Positions 1-5,718 of a DNA stretch of 11,206 nt are shown here, piece by piece. A program made the translations under genes and the position numbers. Positions within the stretch are counted from its first letter, which is position 1. The number at the start of each line of letters is the position of its first letter. Under the pieces are notes generated by a model. The model was not told the origin of the DNA. It made no database searches and saw only the letters and a program-made list of their open reading frames with translations. The DNA comes from JBOGXF01 sp050694275 (GTDB taxonomy: Bacteria; Actinomycetota; CADDZG01; WHSQ01), in assembly GCA_050694275.1 (NCBI GenBank), contig JBOGXF010000021.1, positions 1-11,206 on the forward strand, in the 5' to 3' direction.

Positions 1-50
1 CGCAGCCGGCGCACGCGTCGGCGCTGTTCAAGGGTCAGATGAGCTCCCAT
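1..50 (-). CDS. Transposase N-terminus, IS30-type (partial)
   Basis: Reading the minus strand from the ATG at 50-48, the first residues are MGAHLTLEQRRRVRRLR before the sequence leaves the window. This resembles the opening of the HTH_38 DNA-binding domain of IS30-family transposases, which typically begin with M-G-x-x-L-T/S-L-E-x-R. IS30 enzymes are DDE transposases that bind the element's inverted repeats through this N-terminal helix-turn-helix and move the element by a circular intermediate. The start is strongly supported by AGGAGG seven bases upstream. Only about 16 residues are visible, so the family call leans on the upstream terminal-repeat motif as well as on the protein; another helix-turn-helix protein is possible. 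Confidence 0.55.
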   Translation of the reverse strand, partial: MGAHLTLEQRRRVRRL

Positions 51-57
51 CCCGCAA

Positions 58-63
58 CCTCCT
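58..63 (-). promoter_or_regulatory. Ribosome-binding site of the IS30-type transposase
   Basis: The minus strand reads AGGAGG, a perfect anti-16S match, followed by seven bases (TTGCGGG) and then ATG at 50-48. It fixes the start of the partial transposase gene. Confidence 0.7.
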
Positions 64-67
64 GGTC

Positions 68-91
68 GAGTCGGCTAACAATGGCCGACTC
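68..91 (-). promoter_or_regulatory. Perfect hairpin just upstream of the transposase RBS
   Basis: GAGTCGGC (68-75) and GCCGACTC (84-91) are exact reverse complements around an 8-nt loop. The stem ends four bases before the Shine-Dalgarno on the minus strand. It is inside the predicted IS end, between the terminal repeat and the transposase gene. Structures at this position limit translation of read-through transcripts in some insertion sequences (IS10 and IS50 are the studied cases); that role here is an inference. It does not pair with the RBS itself as drawn. Confidence 0.55.
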
Positions 92-96
92 ACCGA

Positions 97-124
97 GCCG
101 TTGCGTGGATTGCTTGAATCCGCC
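97..124 (-). repeat. IS30-like terminal inverted repeat (one copy visible)
   Basis: On the minus strand the motif reads GATTCAA, then TCCACGCAACGG. The classical IS30 end, as I recall it, has GATTCAA, four bases, then TCAACGCAACAG. Spacing and the two conserved blocks agree. The partner copy is off the left edge, so the repeat cannot be confirmed inside this window. Confidence 0.5.
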
Positions 125-231
125 GGGGGAAACACCACTAAATCTGAGTAAAAGTACGTACCCGGCCAGAGAATTGTGTGCAGTTGCCCGATTTAGGTGG
201 TTCCGACGAATGCCGAGCCGGGCCCCCGAAA
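125..231. other. Spacer between the IS end and the luciferase-like gene
   Basis: About 107 bases with no gene. It has a noticeably AT-richer stretch (about 131-160) containing the palindrome GTACGTAC, then GC-rich sequence up to the stop codon of the minus-strand oxidoreductase. I see no convincing rho-independent terminator for that gene here. Confidence 0.5.
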
Positions 232-1233
232 CTAGGCCGGGGCGAGCGTTTCGACCAGCGCGCCGACGCGCTTTTTTCGCTCGACGGGATCACCGGCGAC
301 CGAGAACGGAAACAGGACCGGCGTTTTGACCCCGGCGTCGCGAAATGCCCGAAGCTTTTCGCGACAAGCGTCACGATCCCCGAAGATCAGAAGCCGATCG
401 ACGAGTTCGTCCGACACCAGGTCGTTGGCGCGCTCTCGGTCGCCGGTCCGCCATGCATCCTTTATGTCACGTGCTTCCGTTTTGAACCCTTGCGTGCTGA
501 TCGACCGGTTGTAGACGTCGACCGTGACGTAGGAGGTGATCAGCCGCCGAGCCATGAGCCCGAGAACCTCTTCGTCTTCGTCCATCGCGACCGGCAGGCG
601 GATGACGCAGTCGAGCTGGCCGGGATCGCGTCCCGCTTCCGATGCTCCCTCGGCGACCCAGCCCAGGGCTTGCTTGACCCCGTCCGGGGTCTTGAGGAAG
701 AAGATGACTCCATCGGCGACCCGGCCGGCGAGGCGGCACGCTCGGGGGCCGAGCGCGGCCGCATAGATCGGGACCGGTCCGCCCGGGTCTAGCTGGAGCC
801 GGAAACCCGATAGGCTCGTGCTCTTGCCCTCGAAGTCGACCTTCTGTCCCTCGAGGGACGAACGGACCACCTCGATGTATTCCTCCAGCCTCGTGAGGGG
901 AGTTTCGAAGCCGGCACCCATCCACCGGTTGATGATGATGTCCGACGACGTTCCGAGACCGAGCGCGAACCGGCCCCCGGAGATGCTCTGGAGCGTCGCT
1001 GCTTGCATGGCCACGAGCGCCGGGGGCCGCGTGAAGACCGGGACGATTGCGGTGCCGAGCCGCGCCGACGAGGTGGTCGCGGCGAGCGCCGCGAGCGGCG
1101 AGAAGCCATCGGCCCCTCCGACCTCGGCCGACCAGATGTCGGTGTAGCCGAGCGTCTCGGCTCTGCGACAGAGATCGAGAGCGTCGGGGAGGGGCGAACC
1201 CTCGAGCCCGACGGTGAGACCGATCCGTTCCAT
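232..1233 (-). CDS. LLM class flavin-dependent (F420-type) oxidoreductase
   Basis: The 333-residue product has the layout of bacterial luciferase-like monooxygenases, single-domain TIM barrels that use FMN or reduced coenzyme F420 to oxidise or reduce small organic substrates in the cytoplasm. Visible family hallmarks are the N-terminal strand with EAR-like RAETLGYTDIWSAE, the ARLGTAIVPVFTRPP strand, the GGRFALGLGTSS loop, the TRLEEYIEVVR helix, and the C-terminal LLIFGDRDACREKLRAFRDAG segment common in F420-dependent members. Length matches the family. The start is the ATG at 1233-1231; the upstream Shine-Dalgarno is weak. The gene is transcribed away from the DNA-repair string and shares a 127-bp divergent spacer with it. 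The substrate cannot be told from sequence, and F420 rather than FMN is inferred from actinobacterial relatives. Confidence 0.88.
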   Translation of the reverse strand: MERIGLTVGLEGSPLPDALDLCRRAETLGYTDIWSAEVGGADGFSPLAALAATTSSARLGTAIVPVFTRPPALVAMQAATLQSISGGRFALGLGTSSDIIINRWMGAGFETPLTRLEEYIEVVRSSLEGQKVDFEGKSTSLSGFRLQLDPGGPVPIYAAALGPRACRLAGRVADGVIFFLKTPDGVKQALGWVAEGASEAGRDPGQLDCVIRLPVAMDEDEEVLGLMARRLITSYVTVDVYNRSISTQGFKTEARDIKDAWRTGDRERANDLVSDELVDRLLIFGDRDACREKLRAFRDAGVKTPVLFPFSVAGDPVERKKRVGALVETLAPA

Positions 1234-1249
1234 CGCCAGACTCTACGCA

Positions 1250-1296
1250 AGGTGGGCGACATTAGCCCCACATAGCGGTGAAAATGTTGCCCACCT
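1250..1296. repeat. Inverted repeat, 14-bp arms, in the divergent spacer
   Basis: AGGTGGGCGACATT (1250-1263) faces AATGTTGCCCACCT (1283-1296). Thirteen of fourteen positions pair, and the odd one (1258/1288) is a G-T pair. The spacer is 19 nt, so arm centres are 33 bp apart, about three helical turns. The repeat begins 17 bp upstream of the oxidoreductase start and ends 65 bp upstream of the glycosylase start. It fits an operator for a dimeric or tetrameric regulator of either gene, or a leader hairpin of the oxidoreductase mRNA. I do not see a confident sigma-70-type promoter pair in this spacer. Confidence 0.6.
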
Positions 1297-1360
1297 CGAG
1301 GTCACCGATCCGGGCATAGGGTTCCTTTCGATTGCCGGTTGCCTGCCGTACGTTATTCGT

Positions 1361-2092
1361 GTGCCCGAATTACCGGAGGTTCAAGCATTGTCCGAGAGGC
1401 TCGACGCCCTTCTTGCCGGCGCGGTGTTCGTGGATGCCAAGCCACTCCAGTTCGCGGCGTTGCGAACCGTCGAGCCTCCGGTCGACTCGCTGCTCGGGAA
1501 GAGGGTCAAGAGCGTCGGGCGTCGGGGGAAGTACCTCCTCTTCGACCTCTCCGGGCCGAGATTGCTGGTTCATCTCTCACAGGGGGGCCGGGTAACCATC
1601 GAAGATCCGCCCAAGGACACGAGACCTAGAGGCGGGGTCGTGCGCTTCCGTTTCGAGTCGCGGCCGAGCGTTCTCGTAAATGAGTACGGCACGCAGCGCA
1701 AGGCAGGCTGGTGGGCACTCGCCGAGAGAGACGACGGCCCGCTCGCCCGGCTCGGCCCCGAGCCATTCTCCGACGAGTTCGAGGAGCTGATCGAGGAAGG
1801 CTCCGACGATCGGCGCGTCCACACCATCTTGCGAGACCAGCGAACCGTCGCCGGCATCGGGCGGGGCTACGCCGACGACATCCTTCATCTCGTGCAGATC
1901 TCTCCTTACACGCCGCTCAACAAGCTCGATCGGGAGAGTCGCCGATCCTTGGTGAGGGGCGTGCGGGGCGTGTTGAACGAGGCTCTCACCAGGGAGCGAA
2001 AGCGAACCGGCGGCCTCCCGGCGAAGCTCCGCGAGAACTTCACCATCCACGGGCGCCACGGCGGGCGTGCCCACGGTGCGGCGACGACCTGA
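1361..2092 (+). CDS. Fpg/Nei-family DNA glycosylase, frameshifted before its zinc finger
   Basis: This base-excision-repair enzyme removes oxidised bases and nicks the abasic site. The GTG at 1361 is chosen because the protein must start (M)PELPEV so that processing exposes the catalytic proline: P2, E3 and the conserved lysine K57 (GRRGKYLLF) are all present. The helix-two-turn-helix region spans about 127-200. As written, the reading frame stops after 243 residues, losing the C-terminal zinc finger. That finger lies intact in the next frame, so a one-base indel near 2060-2068 divides the gene; repaired, the product would be about 277 residues, the normal length. Several DNA-contact residues differ from textbook Fpg: HLSQGG where HLGMSG is usual, no DPRRFG loop, and GIGR (R168) where GIGN is usual. 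This suggests the divergent actinobacterial subfamily, with uncertain substrate. Confidence 0.85.
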   Translation: MPELPEVQALSERLDALLAGAVFVDAKPLQFAALRTVEPPVDSLLGKRVKSVGRRGKYLLFDLSGPRLLVHLSQGGRVTIEDPPKDTRPRGGVVRFRFESRPSVLVNEYGTQRKAGWWALAERDDGPLARLGPEPFSDEFEELIEEGSDDRRVHTILRDQRTVAGIGRGYADDILHLVQISPYTPLNKLDRESRRSLVRGVRGVLNEALTRERKRTGGLPAKLRENFTIHGRHGGRAHGAATT

Positions 2093-2193
2093 GACGTGTC
2101 TCGTACGAGTCGTACGAGATCACGTACTGTCCCGCGTGTCAGACGGGTGGCAAGGTCCTCGCCGACCGTAGGCTCTCGAGACTCGTCCGATGA
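2065..2193 (+). pseudogene. Out-of-frame zinc-finger end of the Fpg/Nei glycosylase
   Basis: In the frame ending at the TGA of 2191-2193, the sequence encodes CPRC (2068-2079), sixteen residues, CPAC (2128-2139), then QTGGKVLADRRLSRLVR. This is the C-terminal four-cysteine zinc finger of the Fpg family with its canonical CxxC-x16-CxxC spacing. It follows directly, one frame away, from NFTIHGRHGG of the main gene, where the finger normally begins. A perfect 9-bp tandem repeat (2101-2118) encodes SYESYE inside the finger but does not alter the canonical length. Preservation of the finger argues for a recent mutation, a sequencing or assembly indel, or, less likely, a ribosomal -1 shift; no classical slippery heptamer is evident. 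Confidence 0.82.
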
Positions 2194-2312
2194 ACGCGCG
2201 CCACACCGTCCGGCTGGATCGCCCGATCGCCGGAGCGTCCTGCCGCCGAGGTGCGATTCCCGCAGGGCGTTGAGGTCCATAGAACGCATCCGACCTGGGT
2301 AACGAAGTGAAC

Positions 2313-2900
2313 ATGGGGAAGGACACGCTCGCCGAATACAGGCGCAAGCGGGATCTTCGCAAGAGTCCCGAGCCCGCCGGTAAGCGGAAGAGCTCCGGCA
2401 GGAATCGCTTCGTGATCCAGAAACACGACGCGTCGAGACTGCACTACGACTTCAGATTGGAGGCCGACGGCGTGCTGAAGTCGTGGGCGGTTCCGAAGGG
2501 ACCGTCGACCGACCCACGCGAGAAGCGCCTCGCGATGCCGACCGAGGACCATCCGCTCGACTACATCGATTTCGAAGGTGTCATCCCGGAGGGCCACTAC
2601 GGGGCCGGGAGCGTGATCGTGTGGGACACGGGCCAGTACCGCAACCTCACGAAAAGGGACCAGGAGGAGGTTCCCATCGAGGACGCGCTCGAAGGGGGCC
2701 ATGCCACCGTCTGGCTCGAGGGCAAGAAGCTCAAGGGCGGTTACGCCCTCACGCGCGTTGCCAAGGGCAAGAGCGAGCGCTGGATCCTAGTGAAGATGAA
2801 GGACGAATCGGCCGACGCCCGCCGAAACCCGGTAAAGACGCAGCCCGAATCGGTCTTGACCGGGCGGACGGTTGAGGAGGTGGCAGAGCAAGGATCGTGA
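2313..2900 (+). CDS. Stand-alone LigD-type 3'-phosphoesterase
   Basis: The 195-residue protein is the phosphoesterase (PE) module normally found at the N-terminus of the NHEJ ligase LigD. PE is a Mn-dependent enzyme that trims 3'-ribonucleotides and 3'-phosphates to leave a clean 3'-OH at DNA breaks. All active-site residues known from Pseudomonas LigD can be matched: H38 (IQKHD), H44, D46 and R48 (LHYDFRLE), H80 and Y84 (EDHPLDY). The signature VPKGPSTDP and EGHYGAG follow. No polymerase or ligase domain follows; after about residue 165 there is only a short polar tail. A GTG six bases upstream (2307) is an alternative start; neither has a strong ribosome-binding site. It lies 113-119 bp behind the frameshifted glycosylase and 15 bp ahead of the next gene, so it is probably co-transcribed. 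Confidence 0.9.
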   Translation: MGKDTLAEYRRKRDLRKSPEPAGKRKSSGRNRFVIQKHDASRLHYDFRLEADGVLKSWAVPKGPSTDPREKRLAMPTEDHPLDYIDFEGVIPEGHYGAGSVIVWDTGQYRNLTKRDQEEVPIEDALEGGHATVWLEGKKLKGGYALTRVAKGKSERWILVKMKDESADARRNPVKTQPESVLTGRTVEEVAEQGS

Positions 2901-2907
2901 AGGGAGG
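2901..2907 (+). promoter_or_regulatory. Ribosome-binding site fixing the GTG start of the Mth938-like gene
   Basis: AGGGAGG sits eight bases before the GTG at 2916, immediately after the phosphoesterase stop codon. It decides the non-ATG start and indicates that the two genes are translated from one message. Confidence 0.65.
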
Positions 2908-2915
2908 CGAAGGCA

Positions 2916-3257
2916 GTGGCGCAGATCCACGAGTACCGCTTCGGCCACATCAATATCGACGGTGAGGAGCACGACAAGGACGTCATCATCCTTCCGGGCC
3001 GCGTCGTGGCGAACTGGTGGCGCAAAGACGGACACTCTCTCGTCCTGGAGGACCTCGAAGAAGTGATCGACGAGCTGCCCAAGCGACTCGTAATCGGCGC
3101 TGGGGCGTACGGCCGGATGCAGCCGGATCCCAAGACTATCGAGGCCCTCGAGGAACGCGGCATAGACGTCGAGGTTCTCCAGACCGAAGATGCGGTGCGC
3201 CGCTACGGAGAGCTCGACGGAAGAGAAGCGGCCGCGGCTTTACACCTCACCTGCTGA
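2916..3257 (+). CDS. Mth938-like domain protein (DUF498 / AAMDC-NDUFAF3 type)
   Basis: A 113-residue single-domain protein. The order of motifs is that of the Mth938-like fold: FGHINIDGEEHDKDVIILPGRV, the WWRKDGHSLVLEDL segment (usually PxWWRxxGHxLxxEDL), LVIGAGAYGRMQPDP (family consensus IGTGxxGxM), a stretch V-L-Q-T-E-D-A-V-R-R-Y where relatives have pT-xx-AvxxyN, and the C-terminal AAALHLTC. Members in animals (AAMDC) and mitochondria (NDUFAF3, complex I assembly) carry this fold, but the bacterial proteins have no settled biochemical role. The protein looks cytoplasmic, with no signal or membrane segment. The GTG start is supported by a good ribosome-binding site. It is 15 bp after the phosphoesterase and 24 bp before the flavin-reductase-like gene. 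Confidence 0.82.
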   Translation: MAQIHEYRFGHINIDGEEHDKDVIILPGRVVANWWRKDGHSLVLEDLEEVIDELPKRLVIGAGAYGRMQPDPKTIEALEERGIDVEVLQTEDAVRRYGELDGREAAAALHLTC

Positions 3258-3281
3258 CGCGGGACCCGGTAGCTTTCAGAG

Positions 3282-3824
3282 ATGGGCGAAATGCAGGGAA
3301 GGATCCATCGCGAGCATCCTTTTCGGACCCCTCTGGAGTTGCGAGAGCCGGCGCGCCGCTTCCGCGGGCGGCTGGCCTCTCCGGTGACCGTTTGGACCGC
3401 CGGAACGGGGGAGACGCGCGCCGGGCTCACGGTCTCCTCTCTTGTCGTCGCGGAGGGGGAACCGCCCACCGTGTTCGGGCTGGTCGGAGTGACCACCGAT
3501 CTCGTCGACATCCTGCGGGAAACAGAAGCATTCGTGGTCCACGTCCTCGAGAGTAAGGACCGCCCGCTCGCCGAGCGATTCGCGCTCCGTCACCCCAGTC
3601 CCGGCGGCCTGTTCAAGGGATTGAGAGTCGTCGACTCGAAGTGGGGACCGGTCTTGACTGCGTTGGCCAACCGCGTGTCCTGCCGCTACACCGAGGCGAC
3701 CGAGACCGGCAATCACCTCCTCGTACGCGGGGCGATCGAAGAGATCGAGCTCGGCGAGCTCGCGGATCCGCTCGTCTACTTCCGAGGCGGTTATCGCGGC
3801 CTGCCCCCGGAGGCGGACGACTGA
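3282..3824 (+). CDS. Flavin reductase-like (split-barrel FMN-binding) protein
   Basis: The 180-residue product fits the flavin reductase domain family, split beta-barrels that bind FMN and pass electrons from NAD(P)H to flavin, often as partners of flavin monooxygenases. The diagnostic core runs from about residue 32: LASPVTVWTAG, then AGLTVSSLVVAEGEPPTVFGLV, where the T-V-S-S block forms part of the FMN phosphate pocket in relatives. It is followed by TDLVDILRETEAFVVHVL and a D-x-x-LAERFA helix. The C-terminal half contains GNHLLVRGAIEEIE and LVYFRGGYRGL, which matches the family's usual HxLf.G.V..v....PLvyyrg.Y end. The start could also be the ATG at 3291; no clear Shine-Dalgarno separates them. 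A functional partnership with the luciferase-like gene at 232-1233 is possible but only an inference. Confidence 0.85.
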   Translation: MGEMQGRIHREHPFRTPLELREPARRFRGRLASPVTVWTAGTGETRAGLTVSSLVVAEGEPPTVFGLVGVTTDLVDILRETEAFVVHVLESKDRPLAERFALRHPSPGGLFKGLRVVDSKWGPVLTALANRVSCRYTEATETGNHLLVRGAIEEIELGELADPLVYFRGGYRGLPPEADD

Positions 3825-3846
3825 TCGCACCCTGCCTGGCCTCGAC

Positions 3847-5706
3847 GTGAACCCCGGACTCGAGGAACGTGCCCGCGCGTGGGGCGTGGCCACCGGCTAC
3901 TGGGATGCCGCGGGCGAATGGCGAACCCCGTCGGAGGACACCGTCGAGCGGATCCTCGCACTCATGGGCGCCGACGGAGGAGACCCGCCTCCCTCTCCGA
4001 TCCGGATCGTGCGTGTCGACCGACCGGAGCGCCTCGGGCCGGGCGTGATCGAGACCGAGGACGAGGGTTCGGTCCCCGTCGAGGACGAGACGCCACCCGA
4101 CTTGCCCGTCGGCTATCACCGATTCGTCGACCGCGAAGGCAGTGCGCGTACGCTGATCGTGAGCCCCGGCGCGTGCTTTCTTCCGGCCTCCTTGCGCGCC
4201 TGGGGATGGGCGATACAGCTCTATTCGATGCGGTCGAAGTCGAGTTGGGGAATCGGTGACCTGGGCGATCTGAAGACCTTTTCCCGCTGGGCCGCACGCG
4301 GGGGGGCAGGAATGGTCATGATCAACCCGCTGCACGCGCCCAAGCCCGGCCCCCGTCCACAGCCGAGCCCCTATCTTCCCGGCAGCCGGCTGTTTCGAAG
4401 TCCTCTCTATCTCGCGATCGAAGACCTTCCCGGGGCCGCGGACGCAGGCCTGGACCTAGAGCGACTCGCGACGGAGGGGCGGAAATTGAACGACGATCCG
4501 CGCATCGACCGCTCCGCCGCGCACCGGCTGAAGACGGAGGCCCTCAAGATCCTGTGGCACCGGCCACAAAAGGAGGCCGAGCCGGATTCCTTCCGGCGCG
4601 AGATCGGTCCCGCGCTCGATCGCTATGCGACCTATCTCGCCATTGCGGAGCTGGAGGGGCCCGACTGGGCGCGCTGGTCGGCCGAGTTCCAGCGTCCCGA
4701 CTCACCTGCCGTGGACCGTCTTCGCGCCGGGCAGGCAGACCGGGTCGGTTTTCATCGCTGGGTGCAGTGGCTGATCGATCGTCAGCTTGCGGGAGCCGCG
4801 AAGGAAACCATGCTCGTCGGCGACCTCGCGGTGGGGGCCGCCCCCGACGGTGCCGATGCCTGGATGTGGCAGGACGCGTTCGTGCCCGACGTCAGCGCGG
4901 GGGCACCCCCGGACGAGTTCAACCGCCGGGGACAGGATTGGGGGGCGTTGGCGTGGGATCCATGGCGGCTGCGCGCCGCAGGATATGCCCCGTTCATCGA
5001 CGTCGTCCGCGCCGCACTACGCCACTTCAGCGGGGTGCGCATCGATCACGTGATGGGGTTGTGGCGACTCTTCTGGGTTCCCGCGGGCGAAGACCCTTCG
5101 TCCGGAACTTACGTCACATACCCCGCCTCAGATCTCCTGGACATTCTCGCGGTCGAAAGCCATCGAGCGAGATCGTTCATTATCGGAGAGGACCTCGGCA
5201 CGGTCGAGCCGCAGGTCCGAGCCGAGATGACGCTCCGCAATTTGCTCGCTTACCGGCTGGCGTGGTTCGAAGAGGAGCCTCCCGCCTCATATCCGGAGCC
5301 GTCGCTCGCCGCGATCACCAACCACGACTTGCCCACCGTGAGGGGGCTCTGGACGGAAGCCGACACCGCGATCCAAAGAGAGCTCGGGATGGAGCCCGAC
5401 GAGGCCGCCGAAGCCGGACTGAGAGAGAGAGTCATGCGCATCACCGCCCTCGGCCCCGACGCATCGGTCGAAGAGATCAGCCATCGCCTATATGGGCTCC
5501 TGGCGGAATCGCCGGCGATGCTCGTCGCGGCCACGCTCGAGGACGCGCTCGGCGTTGCGCGCCGCCCCAATTACCCGGGGACGATGGACACTGCGAACTG
5601 GTCGCGCGCTCTGCCTCGCACCCTGGAGGAGATCACGTCGGACCCGCAAGTTGCTGGGCTGGCCCGGGCCCTTTCGTCGAGCCGGAGAAAAATCGGAGAC
5701 GGCTGA
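3847..5706 (+). CDS. malQ: 4-alpha-glucanotransferase (GH77, amylomaltase)
   Basis: This cytoplasmic disproportionating enzyme transfers alpha-1,4-glucan segments between maltodextrins in maltose and glycogen turnover. The three GH77 catalytic carboxylates can be placed: nucleophile D400 (GVRIDHVMGL), acid/base E448 (IIGEDLGTV) and the stabilising D494 (TNHDLPTVRG). Other family marks are the SWGIGDLGDL segment near residues 134-143 and PYLPGSRLFRSPLYL, with the substrate-binding region around residues 353-371 (PPDEFNRRGQDWGALAWDP). At 619 residues it has an N-terminal extension of about 120 residues, as in actinobacterial and enterobacterial MalQ rather than the 500-residue Thermus form. The GTG at 3847 is the best start by position, 22 bp after the previous gene, but lacks a visible ribosome-binding site. 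Its stop lies 12 bp from that of the convergent penicillin-binding protein gene. Confidence 0.95.
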   Translation: MNPGLEERARAWGVATGYWDAAGEWRTPSEDTVERILALMGADGGDPPPSPIRIVRVDRPERLGPGVIETEDEGSVPVEDETPPDLPVGYHRFVDREGSARTLIVSPGACFLPASLRAWGWAIQLYSMRSKSSWGIGDLGDLKTFSRWAARGGAGMVMINPLHAPKPGPRPQPSPYLPGSRLFRSPLYLAIEDLPGAADAGLDLERLATEGRKLNDDPRIDRSAAHRLKTEALKILWHRPQKEAEPDSFRREIGPALDRYATYLAIAELEGPDWARWSAEFQRPDSPAVDRLRAGQADRVGFHRWVQWLIDRQLAGAAKETMLVGDLAVGAAPDGADAWMWQDAFVPDVSAGAPPDEFNRRGQDWGALAWDPWRLRAAGYAPFIDVVRAALRHFSGVRIDHVMGLWRLFWVPAGEDPSSGTYVTYPASDLLDILAVESHRARSFIIGEDLGTVEPQVRAEMTLRNLLAYRLAWFEEEPPASYPEPSLAAITNHDLPTVRGLWTEADTAIQRELGMEPDEAAEAGLRERVMRITALGPDASVEEISHRLYGLLAESPAMLVAATLEDALGVARRPNYPGTMDTANWSRALPRTLEEITSDPQVAGLARALSSSRRKIGDG

Positions 5707-5718
5707 CGGGCAAGAGGC

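Larger units (their letters stand above)
1..124 (-). mobile_element. End of an IS30-family insertion sequence (partial, runs off left edge)
   Basis: Four signals stack in the right order on the minus strand: a motif resembling an IS30 terminal inverted repeat (about 97-124), a perfect hairpin (68-91), an ideal Shine-Dalgarno (58-63), and a start codon opening a transposase-like N-terminus (50 down to 1). The terminal motif, on the plus strand, contains GTTGCGT, then GA, then TTGAATC in the spacing I remember for the classical IS30 end; the comparison is from memory, not a search. The outer boundary near 124 is estimated from the IS30 convention of about four bases outside GATTC, and could lie up to about 15 bp further right. 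The opposite end, target duplication and most of the transposase are outside the window. Confidence 0.6.

Noticed and set aside
2..151. Plus-strand open frame entering from the left edge and ending at TAA 149-151 (49 residues)
   Set aside because: It overlaps the IS30-type end on the opposite strand, has weak GC bias at third positions and resembles no family I know.
2246..2275. tRNA T-arm-like sequence (GGTGCGATTCCCGC)
   Set aside because: No acceptor stem, anticodon arm or D arm can be drawn around it.
5657..5678. GC-rich palindrome GGCCCGGGCC near the end of malQ followed by TTT
   Set aside because: It lies within the coding region; the alternative stem is short and the T run too weak for a terminator call.
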